This document shows positions 44,861-55,249 of a stretch of DNA of 64,000 bases, one piece after another. The DNA lies in NCBI GenBank assembly GCA_963920575.1, contig OY986965.1, positions 10,430,290-10,494,289 of the forward strand. The letters are read 5' to 3'. A program made the translations under genes and the position numbers. Positions within the stretch are counted from its first letter, which is position 1. Each line of letters begins with the position of its first letter. The stretch comes from Narthecium ossifragum (lineage: Eukaryota > Streptophyta > Magnoliopsida > Dioscoreales > Nartheciaceae). Under the pieces are notes generated by a model. The model saw only the letters and a program-made list of their open reading frames with translations. It was not told the DNA's origin and searched no databases.

Positions 44861-45064
44861 TATACATAGCATGCTTGAAAGTTGAAATCGGTAAATATCG
44901 ATAAATCAACCCAAAATACGAAACGACATAATCCGAAGATAAATCCGTCAAAATCCCAATTAAAATATCATCTTAGTCCTTATTCGTCATTGGGAAAGAC
45001 ACAAAAAATCCATGTTCAAAGGAATCAAAACCGTTGAAATTGGAATCAAATTCAGTAAACTGCG

Positions 45065-45540
45065 CATAAGAGATCGATCTTCCCTCTGCACGTCCTCTGT
45101 CTAAGGACAAGAGATCGATCTTTCCCTAAACTTTGTTTCATCGCAGTTTACAAAAAAATCACCATAAATCGTATAAAAATCTAAAATTATTAAATTAATG
45201 GAAATTGAAAAAGACTCGTTGATCTACAACTTCTATCTTGAAAGTTCCATCATATCATGCACACATAACCCAGAAATTGAGCGTGAACATGACTGTTCAG
45301 CTAAAAACGAAAAACTTCATTACTAGCATAGAAGAGATCGATCTTCTACGCTAGATGATCGATCTTTCATATGACAATAAGGCCTATCCAAGGAGATTAA
45401 TCTTCTCTCCCAAGAAGATCGATCTTCTCTTTGCACGCCCAGTTAACCATAAAAGATCGATGAGAGAAGATCCTTCATCCGACGAAAGGCATATTCAAGC
45501 TAAAAGATCAATCTTCTCTCAAGGAAGATCGATTCTTCAA
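45065..45540. repeat. AGATCGATCT array in the family-B LTR
   Basis: At least eight AGATCGATCTTC-type sites, often paired about 25 bp apart (for example around 45395-45430), in irregular spacing. The same arrangement occurs at 53225-53700 in the second family-B LTR. Confidence 0.8.
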
Positions 45541-46313
45541 CGGCGGTTATTATTCATATGAATAGTAACGAAAATCCAATTTCTTATATTCGATCTATCA
45601 AAAGAAGTCAAATTCAAACCAAACTTTGCAAGGAGGTACAATTGGAGGTGGGAAACCTATCGGTGCCAAGAAATCCAACTTCTGACGGTTGGATTTCAGA
45701 TCTAAGCCAAAATAGCTGAAAACTAACAAAAACCGACGAAATTACGATAAATGCATAATTCGTCCGATGAAATACAAAACAAGTACGGTAGGAATGTTCT
45801 AAGCATAATATTACACTAATGTAAAATAACTCGGTAGAATTGGGTAGAAACACCTACATGTATAGATGAGATGTCGATCTATCAATTACCCAACTCTGAT
45901 CGCGATGATTTGCCGTCAAAAATCCCGTAGCCCAAGCTCCAGCCTGCAGCCAAAGAAGAGAGAGGAAGAAAGAGAAAGAAAAGAAGAGAGAGAAGGAAAA
46001 ATGGGGGTTTATATAGAAAGCGGGAATCGATCATAGCCGTCCATTTCGATCTTTCCTGATCGAGCTCCGATCTTCTGATCGGAAGTGCTCTTAAAGTTCT
46101 AATCAATGACATACATCAATCCAAGGCCGTGTGTGCACTACGCGGGTGTGAAACCGACCGTCAAGGCGTAATTTACTAAATTGTCCTTGGGGTCCAAAAA
46201 CAACGATGCGATCAACTGATCGCAAATCAAGGCCAACAAAGCCAAACCAACAAAACCAGCCCTTCAACCTAACGCGGACGGATCGGGTTGGAGGTACGGG
46301 TCCTCACCCAGGG

Positions 46314-47110
46314 TGTCTCATTGCTATTAGAGGAGCCCCCTGCCATCCAACTAGCTGGGCAGTCAATTTCAAATTCAAAATTTGAATTTGACTCGAGTTT
46401 GGGCTCACCTTTGATGATGGGCTCAAGTGGTGTTGATGGTCCTATAGGTGAGCCAATTCTCCCCAATATGACTGCAAGTGGTGAGACTGGTCCCTTGGGT
46501 GAGCCCAATCTCCTCAATCTGATCGTTGATGTTCCCTCTACGGGCGTGTCTTCCCCCATCGTGATCGAGCCTGATGTGGTAAGGCCTCTTCTTTCAGGTG
46601 TGATCGGCTTGATTAGCCCTGCGGAAATTGACGATAATCTAGCTGTGGGCCCCGAGATCGGTTTGGAACCTAGTGGTGTGGTATTCGATGCTACCCAGAA
46701 CTTTCGTGGTCCTGCTGAGGCTACGTCTCTGTCTAGAGAAGAGATCCAAGCACCGCACCCCCGTTTGGTTCGGGGTTAAGGGGGTTAAGGGGAATATGGG
46801 GTTAGAAAACGTGAGGGTAAGAAATGGGGGTAAGAAAACGCAAAGAGGAATGTGATAGATGGAATAGTAGTAACCCCGTAATCATTATTTTAGTGTTTTG
46901 TGAAAAAATAAGGATAAAGTGGGGTTAACCCCCTTAACCCCGTTGCCAAACAAGGGCGATGATGATTTGAAGATATGTTCTCATCCCTCCTTTTCAATGG
47001 CGATGTTGTTGCAAAGGTTGATGAGGCTGATGGGGAGGAGGAGGTCGATGATGATGAGGAGGGGGGTAAAGAGGACGAAGAGATGGATGTTGGTGAGGGG
47101 AAACCCATAC
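46314..47110 (+). mobile_element. LINE remnant, segment 2: ORF1 middle and acidic tail
   Basis: After the CAGGG duplication the ORF1 frame continues (SLLLEEPPAIQLAGQSISNS, then low-complexity Gly/Pro/Ile-rich sequence) to ~46757, where a 199-bp inverted-repeat element is inserted. It resumes as FEDMFSSLLFNGDVVAKVDE and a long Glu/Asp tail up to the CATAC site. Joined across that site it reads GKPILLAKYGGALHIPAIGF and stop. This fits the C-terminal region of a plant LINE ORF1, which I infer from context more than from a conserved domain. Confidence 0.65.
46758..46956. mobile_element. 199-bp MITE-like inverted-repeat element
   Basis: The left end CCCCCGTTTGGTTCGGGGTT and the right end, reversed, CCCTTGTTTGGCAACGGGGT match over ~30 bp, followed by AAGGGGGTTAA on both sides. 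The centre is non-coding. The GTTTGG-rich tips resemble hAT- or Harbinger-derived MITEs. I found no convincing target duplication, so the superfamily is open. Confidence 0.75.
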
Positions 47111-47537
47111 TGTCACATCTAGACCCATAAACCCATCAAATCTAGGACATGAGGGGTCCTAAACCTATTCCATCATCTCTGGCACATTTATATAGCAAAT
47201 TACACAACTAATATGAACAATTCTATCAGAGGGGCAACATAGTAATTTCTAATAAACTACTAACTATAATAGTTCCATATTAGCATAAGAGTTAAACAAG
47301 ATTACATAACTTATACAAACCTCAGAATTATACAATCTCGAATACATATTCATAACATCTAATCCTCGAAGAGGGAATTTATACATTTAATACATCTATC
47401 AAAGTAATCTATAATAAAAGTAACTGCTGAAGCTACTAACATCTCAGGATCCTCGAGCGCCTCCTTAAGTCACTACGCCACCAAAAGTATGTCCAGCTGG
47501 TACTACGCAAGAAGAGCTGACGCCTGCACCTGCAAAC

Positions 47538-49109
47538 TGATGAGTGCATGAAAGTATACTTTGAATAGCCTTATAACTAGTTTAATTACTGGATTTGTCA
47601 TCCTTAATCAGTCTCTTTAGTACTTTTTTACACTTATATGTTATTTCACAAAGTTATTTGGAATATGCAGGAAAGTGGAGCTAAAGAAGCAAAGATATGT
47701 CATATTCAACATGAAATCTGTACCTATTCAGAACGAACCAGATCATCTTCTATACATGGTTGGAAATCTCTTGAAGTCTAGTTTCTGGAGAATTTTACGG
47801 TTCGTGATTTGGAGGTTCCTAGAGGAAGTTACGGCAATTTTAGTACCAATGGCGCAGTCTGGATGGCAAAATAGTAAATACCCAGGAAGAAATATCGATC
47901 ATTTTCTCTAAAAGGATCAATCCTTTTATGCAAACAGACTTGACAGAGCGCATACTTTTCAGATGATCACAGAATGATCGATCCTCCTTTCACTCGAGAA
48001 TATTGAGGAAATCGTCGAGGAGAAGGATCGATCTTTCTCCTATCGAAGGATCCATCCTACTCTTTCAGTAGGATCTATCCTACTGAGAATGATCCATCCT
48101 ACTATCCATCCTACTGAGAAGGATCGATCATGCTTCTATCAAAGGATCGATCTTCCTCGGGCGTAGTCAGAAATTGAAGATTTTGATATCAAAGGATCGA
48201 TCTTACACCTATGGAAGGATCGATCTTACCTTCACAGTGAAGAAATTTAACGGCTTAGATCTAATCCGAGGATGGAGACACTTTAAGGCTATAAATATGA
48301 CTCTTTTTAGGTTTTGAGGAGAGTCGGCCATCACTATTAGAGGAGTTTTGAAGGCCGGAAAGAGGGGAGAAGACAGCACGAAGATCTAGGGTTTTTCTTT
48401 CTTATCTTTCTAATGAATATCTTGATTGTTTTTGTGAACATGAGTGGCTAATCCCTTTGCTAAGGAACCGATGTAACCCTAACTGAATCATTCTATGTTA
48501 TTGGATCATGATTATTTAATCAGTTTATTTTCCTTGTTTCATTCATTATTATAACTGAGATCTTAAATACCTTTATCTGGCCAATAGAAGTATTATAGAT
48601 TGTTTTATGTGAGATTGGGTGAGGGTTCATTGCCTAATCTTGCAGGATCTATGAATGAATGAGTTTATGTCGAAGTGGGGTTCAAGCTAAGACAACTCTT
48701 GGTTCATAATTGTTCTTCATAGCTTAATGGATTCTTGATGAACACTTAGTTATGGGTTCATTAGCTAGGGTTAATTGAGGGTACTTGGTGAAGACCGCGA
48801 TCGAACGGATCATCATACCGGAAGAACGAGCCCTTGGTATTAAATTGAGATTTTGTTGATTCAATGCATAGAATGAGGATGTTATGGTGAAATCGGAACC
48901 TTAGTATTCATCCATCATATTTTCATCGTTTTCTTATTTCGTTATTAGATCTTCTATTTTCGATACTTCATATTTCTTACTTTTTCTTCTATGTTTTTTA
49001 GCGCTTTACTCTAATAATCTCTACAAATCTCTGTGGATACGATATTCGTCTTGCTGCTATACTGATCACACCGATTCATATACTTGCGAGATATAAAATT
49101 TATTCATCA
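47538..49109 (+). mobile_element. Solo LTR of a Tat-like element, TSD CAAAC
   Basis: TGATGAGTGC (47538) to TTATTCATCA (49109), with CAAAC at 47533-47537 and 49110-49114. The stretch 47690-47900 matches the reverse strand of 32960-33120 (TGGTTGGAAA, TCTAGTTTCTGG, AGTTACGGCAATTT), so it is related to the element at 31750-37912, in the opposite orientation. It has six or more GGATCGATCT-type sites at 47970-48230. Confidence 0.93.
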
Positions 49110-49237
49110 CAAACGCAGCCCGGGTAGTAGTGAGCGATAAGCTCAGTAGGGTTCTACTCTATGCCACACTGAAAGGGAGAAAAACAACAACAGTGTTGTC
49201 TCTCTGCCTAAGTCTAAAGTATGCCAAGGGTCCTATA

Positions 49238-51686
49238 TGTGAGGACCTGTCCCTCTACTCCTGGGTCGATCGGCTGGGTTGGACCCGTGAATCGTTTGTT
49301 TGTTTCGCGTCGAGCGCGCGATCCGGTGGATCGTATTGTTTCTTGGACCGCAAGGGCAATTTGGTAAATTGCGCCTTATCGGTTTGTTTTACACCCGCGT
49401 GTGCACACACAGCCTCTGATTGATATTTGTGTTCGATTAGATCCGTTAGGGGTTTTTTGACCTGTTCGGATCGATCCAATTGTGTTGGATCGATCCATCT
49501 TTTTCTTGGATCGATCCATCATGGTGTTGGATCGATCCAGACACTGTAGCATGTCGGTGTCTTCCTTTGCGAGGACAGTCGTCGTTGGCCGTCGCTCTCC
49601 CCTGTCAGAAGGGGAGGACTTTCCCTCCCCTCCTTCACCTTTTCCCCTCTTCCCCTGGCTTTCCCCTTCCCCTTTCTTCCTCTTCTCCTTCTCTTTCCTC
49701 TTCCCTCATCTTCATGTTTCTTTCTTCTTCCCACAAGCGCTACTTCCTCTGTTTTTCCCGGCAGCCACTTTTTCTTCTTCGTTCTCCCTCCTTCGGCCAC
49801 CTTTTCGGGTGTTCCAAGGCTCGTTGGAACTGTGGTGGCCTGAGGAAGATCCCTGGTGTGCTTTGGAGCTGCGTTGGTGACCAGTTCGTGGGGAACCAAC
49901 CAAGGAGTGTGTTTCCGGTAGGTGTTCTACCTACTAGAGTTGTTTAGGGGTGTTCTCTTGATCTAGCCGTTGGATCTTGTTGATCTTTGTCTTGTTGGCT
50001 TCCTCTTGCTTAGTAGATTTTCTGATATAAGTTTCATGATCTTTGGTTGAGATTTTAGTAGGATTTATGCATGATTAATCTCGGATTTTTCGGTTTCTGC
50101 TGCTCTTGTAAAACAGTCGGCTTGCGGCGAGTTTTCCGGCCGGTACGTACATGATATTGACTTATGATGAATATAAGAGTTGTAGATCTCTGAGTTATCT
50201 TTCCATTCCAGCTTATTTCGTATTTTTCCGATTTTGGTACGAATGTGGGTGATTTTTCTCGTGACCTGCGACGAGGCTGATCTGAAGCTGGTAAGAAGCT
50301 CTTCGGATCGATCCAATATTTTCTGGATCGATCCAAACATTCCGGATCGATCCCAAAGCTGACTGATGGGGTTTTATTGACTTTTTTAGTGGTTTTGAAT
50401 AGTGTTTTCCTGTTAATCCAACCGTTGGATGATTATGGATTTTGGATATGTTGATCTCGACATGTAGATCTACTGGTGGCTAAGTTGGATCTTAAATCCG
50501 ACGTCGTTTGGACGTCGGATCGACGGGATCAATTAGCCTCTAGGTAGATTTTTTGGTGTTTTGAATATAATATTATATTGCAGAATATAATATTATATTG
50601 GTTACTGTTTCATCATCGTTTTCGGGGTTGCTTCCCGTTGCAGGAGTCTGCAGTCGACGGTCGCGGTACCGTCGTAATGCCGGGACCCGCTGCGGATCGG
50701 CTGGCAGCGGTCGGTAGTACCGCTGCAGCGATTCAGTTGACTTGTATGCTATCCTTAACATATTGTTGCATGCCTTTTTCCTGTTTGTATATGTCATAGC
50801 ATGCATTCTCTGTTGTGCATTAGTTGCATTGGTTAGGGCGTGGGTGATCTGTGGGTCGCCGTCCCGAGGCTGGAAGCTCGAACTTACCCCTAGGACCGAG
50901 GTTGGGTAGTTTGGACCCGGTTCGAATGGTGGTGTCCAGAGTCGATTCGATGATAGGCCTAGAGGACTGGTACACTTGTTGCTTGATGATTGTAGAGGTC
51001 GTGTCGGCCTTGAATCGGATGCTGAGGTGTAGCCGGTGTCCCACTGTGCGGACTCTGGGGTAGAGGAGTTGTCTACTCAGCGGTGCCTTTTTCCCGCCTG
51101 CAGTGCCGTTCCCTGCAGTTGTGTGTCGCCAGTGTTGTTCCTGCTACTGAGTGATGTTCCCGGGCCTCAGGGACATGCGGTGGGGTTATGGGACCCCTGT
51201 ATACACCTAGGTCTTACTTGAGGGCGACATTGTTGTGTTTCCCTCTTCCTTCTGTGTGACGTAGTGTAGAACCCTACTGAGCTTAGTGCTCACACCTACC
51301 CAGGCTGTGTTTTGCAGGTGCAGGCGTCAGTTCTTCTTCTGTGGCCCCTACCGGGCAGTTGGTCGACGGTGCGGCGGCGCCTGGTGGACTTTGAGAGGTG
51401 GTGATCGTTTACTACTTTTACCCTATGTTAGATAGTCTCCTACGGGAGTAGTGTTGTATTTGAATCTTCCCCTCTCCGAGGATATGTATATTAAACACTT
51501 TTTGGGTTTGAAATCTGTGGTTCGATGTTGTTAAATTAATGTCTTTTAATTGAGGGTGCTTTTGGTGAATTGTTAGGGAGACCAATAGGTTAGAGGGAAC
51601 CCTCGTCAACTTTGTTTTCCGCGTTTCATTAGGTTCCGGTTCGCGTCGCTCGGCCCGGTTGGGCTTTCGTGGGTCGGGGCGCGGCA
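49238..51686 (+). mobile_element. Solo LTR, family A, TSD CTATA
   Basis: TGTGAGGACCTG (49238) to GGGGCGCGGCA (51686), flanked by CTATA at 49233-49237 and 51687-51691. It matches the 16241 and 23466 LTRs along its length. It holds four GGATCGATCC sites at 49468-49540 and three at 50303-50352, and an inverted repeat at ~49347-49370. Confidence 0.94.
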
Positions 51687-51771
51687 CTATAACCCTATCA
51701 ATGTCCCAAGGGCTCCTGTCATGAAACCTCTTTTTTGACCATGTTAGCAAGAGGCAGCGGAACAGTAACAT

Positions 51772-52219
51772 TGTAACGCCTCGACCCTCCACTGGGCCCG
51801 ACCCCCGGGCTCTCGGTCCGACCAGGATCCACCCGAGGGCCCCACCCGACACAATATTGTCCGCTTTTGGCTCACCGCAGAAATCTGGGCAAACTTCCCA
51901 GTAGGTCACCCATACCGGGACCGCTCCAAGGCAAGCACGCTTAACCTTGGAGTTTTCTGGCGGATCACTGCCAGCACGGCTTTAAAATGCATTGTGCCGG
52001 GACCGCTTCAAGGCAAGCACGCTTAACCTTGGAGTTTTCTGGCGGATCACTACTATCACGGCTTTAAAACACGTTGTGTCTATTAAGGGCTTACTATATA
52101 CTTATATCGAACCCCAGACCATACCCAGGCGTTGTGGGATTGCTTACCTGGCTACCCGACTAAGCCCCGCCCTCCATGCGCAGTCATCTTGTCCCACGGT
52201 AGACCCAGCGGGCCTCACA
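51772..52219 (-). mobile_element. Cassandra-type solo LTR carrying 5S rRNA sequence, TSD AACAT
   Basis: TGTAACGCCT (51772) to GGCCTCACA (52219), with AACAT at 51767-51771 and 52220-52224. On the minus strand it contains AGGTTAAGCGTGCTTG, the 5S A-box/IE region, and TATGGGTGACCTACTGGGAA, the 5S C-box region. These are the signature of Cassandra, a terminal-repeat retrotransposon in miniature with a Pol III 5S promoter in its LTR. The 5' half of the 5S block is duplicated in tandem. It carries no protein genes. Confidence 0.92.
51915..52078 (-). repeat. 82-bp tandem duplication of the 5S A-box part in Cassandra
   Basis: Units at ~51915-51996 and ~51997-52078 share CCGGGACCGCTYCAAGGCAA, the A-box core and GAGTTTTCTGGCGGATCACT. 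They differ at a handful of positions. Only one unit is followed by the C-box-like sequence, so this LTR has two A-boxes and one C-box. Confidence 0.88.
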
Positions 52220-53224
52220 AACATGCAGGATCACCATTACCAAAGCAGGATCCCCATACTTGGGCACCCACATCGGGAACGCATCGACAACCATCCTTAG
52301 CACTTGGCCTTGGAGAAACAACATGACCTCTAAACCTCAATAATAATATGATAGTAGCCAACTAGACATCAACCTCGAGAATACAAGATTCCAGTAATAC
52401 AATCACGTCCTAAATCTTGTTACCCGACCATAGTCTTAGAGCTAGATCCGAGCTATCCGAGCCCTCGGATTGGCGAATAACCCATCGCCCACGCCTAACT
52501 TGGAATGGCTCTAATGCTTACAGTGGATGTGTCTATGCAAGCATCTAACCTAGGTATCACTATATGTCACGTCAACATATGAGGTTCAACAGGTTAAGCA
52601 GATAGAATATGAAAGAAAATCCAATCTGATTCTCAACAAGAGTCGGCATCGCAGTGCCGCTATACAATAGCCTTCGGTGCAACACAGGCACACAACAGGC
52701 TAAGGTTCCATAGTTATCATGCAGATAACTGATCTACAAATACAATGATAGGACTACCAACCAGATAACCAAACAATCAACCATTCAAGCAACAATTAAA
52801 TTATTCTACGCTACTGCCCCCGGCGCACGCCCACAATCAGTTGGGCTATAATTAAAGCAATATGGCACACCTTTGGCCCATTTATTCTACACACTCCCGG
52901 GAATCATCACTCTCCTGGTTAACCACAATGCATATTAAAGGGTCCAACCCCACATATGGGTCTAAGACCTATAAGGCTATGTACAAATGGTTAGGAAAGC
53001 AAATAAAGCAAACACAAACTATTAAATGCATGCTTAACATGAAAATGCTTGAAATCAGCAATTCTCAGTAAACCAATCGATTATAAGAGTCGTTGCAAAA
53101 TTAGAAGATGAAATCATCAAAATCCCAATTTAAATATCATACAAATTATTGGGAAAGACATACGAGAAATCCGGATTGGAAGGAAACTAAAATCGTTGAA
53201 ATCGGAATCAATTTTAGCAATCAT

Positions 53225-53700
53225 CACATAAGAGAGCGATCTTCTACACAAGAAGATCGATCGTCCCCTTAAACTTTGCTTCGTCGTAGTTTACAAAGCA
53301 ATTCTCCATAAATCATACAAATATCATAAAATTTTGAAATCAGCGGTCGTGGAAAGAAGACTCGATGATCTAAAACTTTTATCTTGAAAGTTTTACGAGA
53401 TCATGTGCACAGAAACCCGAAATCGAGCATGAACATGACTGTTCAGCTGAAAATAGAAAATCTCCTTACCAACACATAAGAGATCGATCTTCTACACAAG
53501 AAGATCGATTTTTCATACAACAGTAAGAACTATTTAAGGGGATCGATCTTCTCTCCCAAGAAGATCGATCTTCTCTATGCACACCGTCTGTCAATAGAAG
53601 AGATCGATCTTCATACCCATGAAGATCAATCCTTCATAGTCGGTAGCCTATGTGGCAAATAAAAGATCGATCTTCATGCCCATGAAGATCGATCCTTCAT
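53225..53700. repeat. AGATCGATCT array in the second family-B LTR
   Basis: About ten AGATCGATCTTC sites or one-off versions. Several are paired head to tail with 12-25 bp between (for example CATGAAGATCGATC after AGATCGATCTTCAT at ~53665-53695). This is homologous in place to 45065-45540. Confidence 0.85.
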
Positions 53701-54626
53701 ATGCCGATCTATCAAAACTCGTCGGATTAAAAAGAAACTTGGAAGGGATATGCAATTGGAGGTGAGGAATCTATTGGTACTAAAAAATTCAACTTTGAAT
53801 GATCAAATATCCAGATCTAAAACAAATTGATTGAAAGCCGACGAAAACTGACGAAAATACAATTTTTTGGATTTGATCTATCAACTGGTGATAGAATTCG
53901 ACCAAACTTGGATGGTGAGGGATTCATTCATGCAAAAAAAACCAAGTTTAAATACAAAATATCATATCTAGGCCGATCTGGGCCGAAAACCGACAAAAAC
54001 ACAAAATTCATCTGATGAAGTACGTAACCACTTCGACAGGGATGTTCTAAGTATGCCATTATACTACTCTATCAAGTTTCATAACATTCCAAATAATACA
54101 AACACACCAAATCAACAATAAACCAATCCTGGGTTTACAAATTCAGTAAAATTCGGTAGAAACACCAACATGTATAGAAGAGTTGTCGATCTACTAGATC
54201 CGCCACACCGATCGTTGCGGATCTATGCCGAAAAGCCACAGCCAGAACTCCAATCCGGCAGCCAACGAGAAAGAGGAGAGAAAAGAAAAGAAAAGGGAAG
54301 AGAGAGAGAAAGCGGGGGGGTATTTATAGAAAGCTGGAATCGATCACAGCCGTCTATTTCGATCTTTCTCAATCGAGCTTCGATCTTCCGATCGGAAGCG
54401 CTCTTAAGGTTCTAATCAGTGACATACATCAATCCAAAGCAGTGTGTGCACTACGCGGGTGTGAAACAGACTGCCAAGACACAATTTTACAAAATTGCCT
54501 TTGGGGTTCAAAAATAGCGATGCGATTAACCGATCGCAACCCAAGGCCAACCGAGTCAAACCACACAATCAGACTCTTGACCTAACGCAATCGGACTTGG
54601 TTGGAGGTACGGGTCCTCACACATAC

Positions 54627-54760
54627 TGTTGGCGAAGTATGGTGGCGCGCTGCACATTCCTGCTATCGGTTTCCCATGATTGTGTTCTCTTGGAACTGCC
54701 TTGGGATCAGCCTACAGAAGCTCAAGCGCATCTGTCGGAGACTGGTCGACGGAGGATAGG
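54627..54760 (+). mobile_element. LINE remnant, segment 3: end of ORF1 and start of ORF2
   Basis: ORF1 ends HIPAIGFP-TGA at ~54677-54679, and the ATG of ORF2 at 54676 overlaps it (ATGA). ORF2 begins MIVFSWNCLGISLQKLKRIC, the start of a LINE AP-endonuclease domain (SWN-G in relatives). Similarity ends near 54755 and the rest of ORF2 is missing or rearranged. 54760-55150 is AG-rich with only a weak RNase-H-like peptide (YFVHIPRGQNAGE, ~55085). Confidence 0.7.
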
Positions 54761-55249
54761 GGAGGGGTGCTTGGAGGGGATGAACAAGGTGAGAAGGGAG
54801 ATCGGGCCAAGGCAAAATAGTGTGAGAGATTGAAAAAAGGATGATGGCAGAGCTGAAAGGGGGCAAGGGGAGACGTGAAGAGGGGCTTATTGTCCCTGCG
54901 CAAGTCATAGAAGAGTGTCGCACCAGAAAACGTGAGACAAAAAGTGGTGTTGGAGGAGGAAATATGCGGTTTTATGAAGAAATACCAAGCCCGGCTGATC
55001 TTTGAATTGGTATAGGCAGAGGAAAGCTATAGGAGATGGAAGGGATTCTCAAGTGGATATTCTCTCAGCTGATGCAGCCCTACTTTGTCCATATTCCTAG
55101 GGGACAAAATGCAGGGGAGGTACATGCACATGGATTTAATAAGACCATTCTCCCAGCTTCAGAGATGATTCTTGATAGCAATGTAATAATGAGTGCGAAA
55201 ATGGTAGGGGGTGTCCAACCGGGCCGGCCTGGGTTGGAGGAAATACCAT

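Larger units (their letters stand above)
30281..46308 (-). mobile_element. Solo LTR, family B, TSD CAGGG, split by two insertions
   Basis: On the plus strand it starts TGTCACTCCC (30281) and ends GTCCTCACC (46308, final A changed to C). CAGGG lies at 30276-30280 and 46309-46313. Its own sequence is 30281-30911, 39457-39500 and 44176-46308, about 2.8 kb. The two gaps are filled by solo LTRs at 30912-39456 and 39501-44175. It sits inside LINE ORF1. It carries an (AC)n run and a cluster of AGATCGATCT sites (45065-45540). Confidence 0.9.
47111..54621 (-). mobile_element. Solo LTR, family B, TSD CATAC, split by three insertions
   Basis: TGTCACATCT (47111) to GGGTCCTCACA (54621) on the plus strand, with CATAC at 47106-47110 and 54622-54626. 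Its own parts are 47111-47537, 49110-49237, 51687-51771 and 52220-54621, about 3.0 kb. It is homologous throughout to the other family-B solo LTR. Removing it restores the LINE ORF1 frame exactly. Confidence 0.93.

Noticed and set aside
44745..44951. Cys/Val-repeat protein
   Set aside because: It is a translation of the (AC)n microsatellite.
46288..46779. A stand-alone 163-codon plant gene
   Set aside because: It lies between two transposon insertion sites and joins in frame to LINE ORF1 sequence on both sides once the insertions are removed.
51830..52078. A real 5S rRNA gene
   Set aside because: Only A-box and C-box parts match, one part is duplicated, and the unit has LTR ends with an AACAT duplication, so it is Cassandra.
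55036..55150. RNase H end of a retroelement (FVHIPRGQNAGEV)
   Set aside because: The motif is only ~15 residues long and lacks the following ADALA signature, so I did not annotate it as a domain.
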